A stretch of 64,000 nt of DNA from Planomicrobium sp. CPCC 101079 (GTDB lineage Bacteria > Bacillota > Bacilli > Bacillales_A > Planococcaceae), in the NCBI RefSeq assembly GCF_007859275.1, contig NZ_VOHC01000030.1:1-64000 (forward strand), written 5' to 3'. The notes beneath the pieces were generated by a model. The model was not told where the DNA came from, did not search any database, and saw only the letters and a program-made list of their open reading frames with translations. Of the stretch, positions 61,504 to 64,000 are shown piece after piece. Within the stretch, counting starts at the first letter, position 1. Every line of letters begins with the position of its first letter. Both the position numbers and the translations under genes were made by a program.

Positions 61504-63192
61504 TTAGACTAGTATGTTCACTTTTTGACTATTTGACCGTATGGCTCGCAATCGCTTCATCACATCGTTCTCGCCGCGGCCGAAATAATCGTGCAGCTTT
61601 GTGTATTCAGCATAAAGCTTATCGTAAATAGCGGCATTTTCCGGTATTGGCCGAATGACTTCATCTTTTACTCGCGCCATTTTTCTCGTCGCGTCCAAAA
61701 TCGAGTCAAAGCCTCCGTTTGCTGAGCCTGCCGCTACAGCACCAAACATGGCAGCTCCCAATGCCGGAGTCTGGTAAGAATCCGCGACTTTTATGACCCG
61801 ATTGGTTACATCTGCGTATATTTGCATCAGCAATCGGTTTTTATGCGGCAAGCCGCCGCAAACATATAATTCATCGACGGCCAATCCATTCGTTGTAAAT
61901 GCTTCTACAATTTTCCGGGTTCCGAACGCAGTCGACTCGAGAAGGGTCCGGTAGATTTCTTCCGGCTTCGTCTTTAAAGACATCCCTAAAATTAAGCCGC
62001 TTAAATCTGTATCCACCAATACCGACCGGTTGCCGTTCCACCAATCAAGTGCAAGCAACCCCGTTTCACCCGGTTTGTAGATAGAGGCTTTCTGTTCCAG
62101 CCATTGGTGGACATTCACGCCTGCGGCTTCCGCTTCTTCTTCAACATAACCCGGTACTGCATTCTTCACATACCAGGCAAAAAGATCGCCGACAGCAGCT
62201 TGCCCTGCCTCATAGCCGTAAAAACCAGGAATGATCCCGTCTTCAACGACTCCGCACATGCCCTCCACTTGCTTTTCCTCTTCGCCCAGAAGCAAGGAAC
62301 AAATCGAAGTGCCCATCGCCATCACCATTTTTCCAGGTCCGGTGACTCCCATCGCTGGCACAGAAACATGCGCGTCCACATTCCCGACCGCTACTGCAAT
62401 GCCGGCATTCAATCCAGTTGCCTTTGCCATTTCTGCCGTGAGTTCACCTGCTTTGGTGCCGACAGGGACAATATCGCCGCGAAGTTTCGTTTCCGCCAAA
62501 TTTTCCAGCCGTGGATCGAGCGCCTTGAAAAAATCCTTGCTAGGGTAGCCGTCTTTTTTATGCCAGATCGATTTATAGCCAGCCGTGCAGCTATTGCGGA
62601 CTAATTCGCCGGTCAGTTGAGAAGTGACCCAATCAGTCGCTTCGACAAAGCGGTCTGTCTTTCCATAAATGTCTGGTGCTTCGTTTAAAATTTGCCAGAT
62701 TTTTGCTATCATCCATTCCGACGAAATTTTGCCGCCATATCTTGGCAAGAATCGTTCTCCTCTTTGTTCAGCAATTGCGTTCAACCGGTTTGCTTCTTCT
62801 TGAGCCGCGTGGTGCTTCCATAATTTGATCCAGCTATGCGGATTTTCCTGCAATTCCGGATGATTGGACAAAGGCTGTCCTGCCTCATCGATAGGCAACA
62901 TCGTGCAAGAAGTAAAATCTATGCCGATGCCAATCACATCATCCGGATGCACTTTGGCTTGTTCCAACACTTTCGGAATCGAATTATGCAATACTTCTAT
63001 ATAATCGCCCGGATGCTGCAGCGCCCATTCGTGGCCTAAATGAATCGAGGTGCCCGGAAGTTCTTTATCAATAACTCCATGTCGATAAAGTGTGACATGA
63101 TCGGCAATTTCTCTGCCATCTTCCAAAGAAACAAGCACCGCCCGTCCGGATTCAGTGCCATAATCCACTCCAATTGCATACTTTTTGCCCAT
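61504..63192 (-). CDS. araB: Ribulokinase
   Basis: This 562-residue FGGY-family kinase phosphorylates L-ribulose. It has the N-terminal phosphate-binding [38 protein letters not shown] and the C-terminal [20 protein letters not shown]. Its length fits AraB rather than xylulokinase. It starts at ATG 63192, immediately after the araD stop (adjacent codons), so translation is coupled. Middle gene of araDBA. Confidence 0.96.
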   Translation of the reverse strand: MGKKYAIGVDYGTESGRAVLVSLEDGREIADHVTLYRHGVIDKELPGTSIHLGHEWALQHPGDYIEVLHNSIPKVLEQAKVHPDDVIGIGIDFTSCTMLPIDEAGQPLSNHPELQENPHSWIKLWKHHAAQEEANRLNAIAEQRGERFLPRYGGKISSEWMIAKIWQILNEAPDIYGKTDRFVEATDWVTSQLTGELVRNSCTAGYKSIWHKKDGYPSKDFFKALDPRLENLAETKLRGDIVPVGTKAGELTAEMAKATGLNAGIAVAVGNVDAHVSVPAMGVTGPGKMVMAMGTSICSLLLGEEEKQVEGMCGVVEDGIIPGFYGYEAGQAAVGDLFAWYVKNAVPGYVEEEAEAAGVNVHQWLEQKASIYKPGETGLLALDWWNGNRSVLVDTDLSGLILGMSLKTKPEEIYRTLLESTAFGTRKIVEAFTTNGLAVDELYVCGGLPHKNRLLMQIYADVTNRVIKVADSYQTPALGAAMFGAVAAGSANGGFDSILDATRKMARVKDEVIRPIPENAAIYDKLYAEYTKLHDYFGRGENDVMKRLRAIRSNSQKVNILV

Positions 63193-63897
63193 CTACTTCA
63201 CCCCTTCTTTGCTTTGTCCGTAATAGGCGCCCGCGCCATGTTTTCTCAAGTAATGCTTATCCAATAACTGCTGGTCCATGCTGGTTAAAGCGTTGTTGAG
63301 CTGATATGTCTGAAGCGCCATTTCGGCCACTTTTTCCAGTACAACCGCATTATGTACGGCCTCTTCCGGATTCTTCCCCCACGAAAATGGTGCATGGCTA
63401 TGCACCAGTACACTTGGTATTTCATATGGATTGAGGTCTTCGAAAGTTTCAACAATCACTTTTCCGGTTTCTTCTTCATAAGCACCAGCAATCTCCTCTT
63501 TGCGCATTTCTCTCGTACACGGAATCGTTCCATAAAAATAATCTGCATGAGTAGTCCCAAGAGCCGGAATGCCTTTTCCAGCTTGTGCCCAACTTGTAGA
63601 GAAAGGTGCATGGGTATGGACAATTCCGCCGATCCCTGGAAAATTTTGATACAGAAATATATGAGTTGGCGTGTCAGAAGACGGCTTTAGATTTCCTTCA
63701 ACCACATTGCCCGAAAAATCAACAACTACCATGTCTTCTTTTTTCAAGTCGGCATAAGCAACTCCACTTGGTTTGATGACGATAAGCCCCAGCTCCCGAT
63801 TGATACCGCTTACATTTCCCCATGTAAAAGTGACTAAATTATGTTCAGGCAAAGCTAAGTTGGCCTCTAGTACTTGTTGCTTCAAGTCCTCTAACAT
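63193..63897 (-). CDS. araD: L-ribulose-5-phosphate 4-epimerase
   Basis: This 234-residue class II aldolase-fold enzyme converts L-ribulose 5-phosphate to D-xylulose 5-phosphate, which enters the pentose phosphate path. The zinc His residues lie in [10 protein letters not shown] and [11 protein letters not shown], with [10 protein letters not shown] and IKPSGVAY for phosphate binding. The start is ATG at 63897, eight bases after AAGGGG. First gene of araDBA, behind the AraR-controlled promoter. Confidence 0.96.
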   Translation of the reverse strand: MLEDLKQQVLEANLALPEHNLVTFTWGNVSGINRELGLIVIKPSGVAYADLKKEDMVVVDFSGNVVEGNLKPSSDTPTHIFLYQNFPGIGGIVHTHAPFSTSWAQAGKGIPALGTTHADYFYGTIPCTREMRKEEIAGAYEEETGKVIVETFEDLNPYEIPSVLVHSHAPFSWGKNPEEAVHNAVVLEKVAEMALQTYQLNNALTSMDQQLLDKHYLRKHGAGAYYGQSKEGVK

Positions 63898-63913
63898 CCT
63901 TGACGCCCCTTCC

Positions 63914-63973
63914 TTTTGTACGTATATGTTATGATAATAAATTAATCATAATACAAAATGTACGTACATGCAA
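63914..63973 (-). promoter_or_regulatory. araDBA promoter with paired AraR boxes
   Basis: Minus strand: TTGCAT (63973-63968), 17 bases, TATGAT (63950-63945). The perfect palindrome ATGTACGTACAT (63958-63969) fills the spacer and a second box, TTGTACGTATATGT (63916-63929), lies past the start point. The centres are 42 bp apart, four helical turns, the spacing known for co-operative AraR binding in B. subtilis. Confidence 0.85.
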
Positions 63974-64000
63974 TAAGTGTTGTTTAATTATTTCAATAGT

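Noticed and set aside
1-64000. Mobile elements, prophage, tRNA or rRNA genes
   Set aside because: No transposase, integrase, phage structural gene or recognisable RNA gene was found.

Overview
The window looks like chromosomal DNA of a moderate-GC, Gram-positive member of the Bacillales, most likely Planococcaceae (Planococcus or a relative). This is inferred, not proven. The supports are strong AGGAGG-type ribosome binding sites, frequent TTG and GTG starts, lipoprotein-rich secretion, a SAM-I riboswitch on metI-metC, CcpA-type cre sites, YkuI, a SleB-like hydrolase, and an L-arabinose gene order (araDBA, araR, and a three-component sensor next to a ChvE-type importer) like that reported for Geobacillus. 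I see no rRNA, tRNA, prophage, insertion sequence or CRISPR array.

Layout. 0-2.7 kb: a small HhH protein, a GDSL lipoprotein and a YkuI-type EAL protein. 2.7-12 kb (minus strand): a sugar uptake and sensing locus, with ChvE-like binding protein, ATPase and permease, then a membrane-anchored sugar sensor, LytS-type kinase, AraC-type response regulator and a second, XylF-like binding protein. 12-28 kb: housekeeping and stress genes (PPK2, ArsR/AHSA1 pair, cupin, OsmC/Ohr-like protein, CapA, CPBP protease, SleB-like hydrolase, YeiH, LysE, amino-acid oxidase, metI-metC). A MEDS-domain gene here is broken by one in-frame stop. 28-36 kb: PgeF, DinB, and a second sugar regulon (importer, Gfo/Idh dehydrogenase, LacI regulator, divergent sugar isomerase) with three matching operator-like sites. 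36-58 kb: single genes, including a 27-residue membrane peptide, an M14 peptidase, NhaC, a choice-of-anchor I protein, secreted TlpA and MsrAB repair lipoproteins, a V4R-STAS sensor and two low-complexity secreted proteins. 58.7-64 kb: araR and araDBA with a paired AraR operator.

Working together. The 2.7-12 kb locus probably imports and senses L-arabinose (or D-xylose). The araDBA genes about 50 kb away would convert L-arabinose to D-xylulose 5-phosphate under AraR, while a perfect cre site puts the importer under carbon catabolite control. The most unusual products are the secreted Asp-block/Tyr-Lys-block/Asp-block polypeptide near 53.5 kb and its Thr/Lys-rich counterpart near 49 kb.
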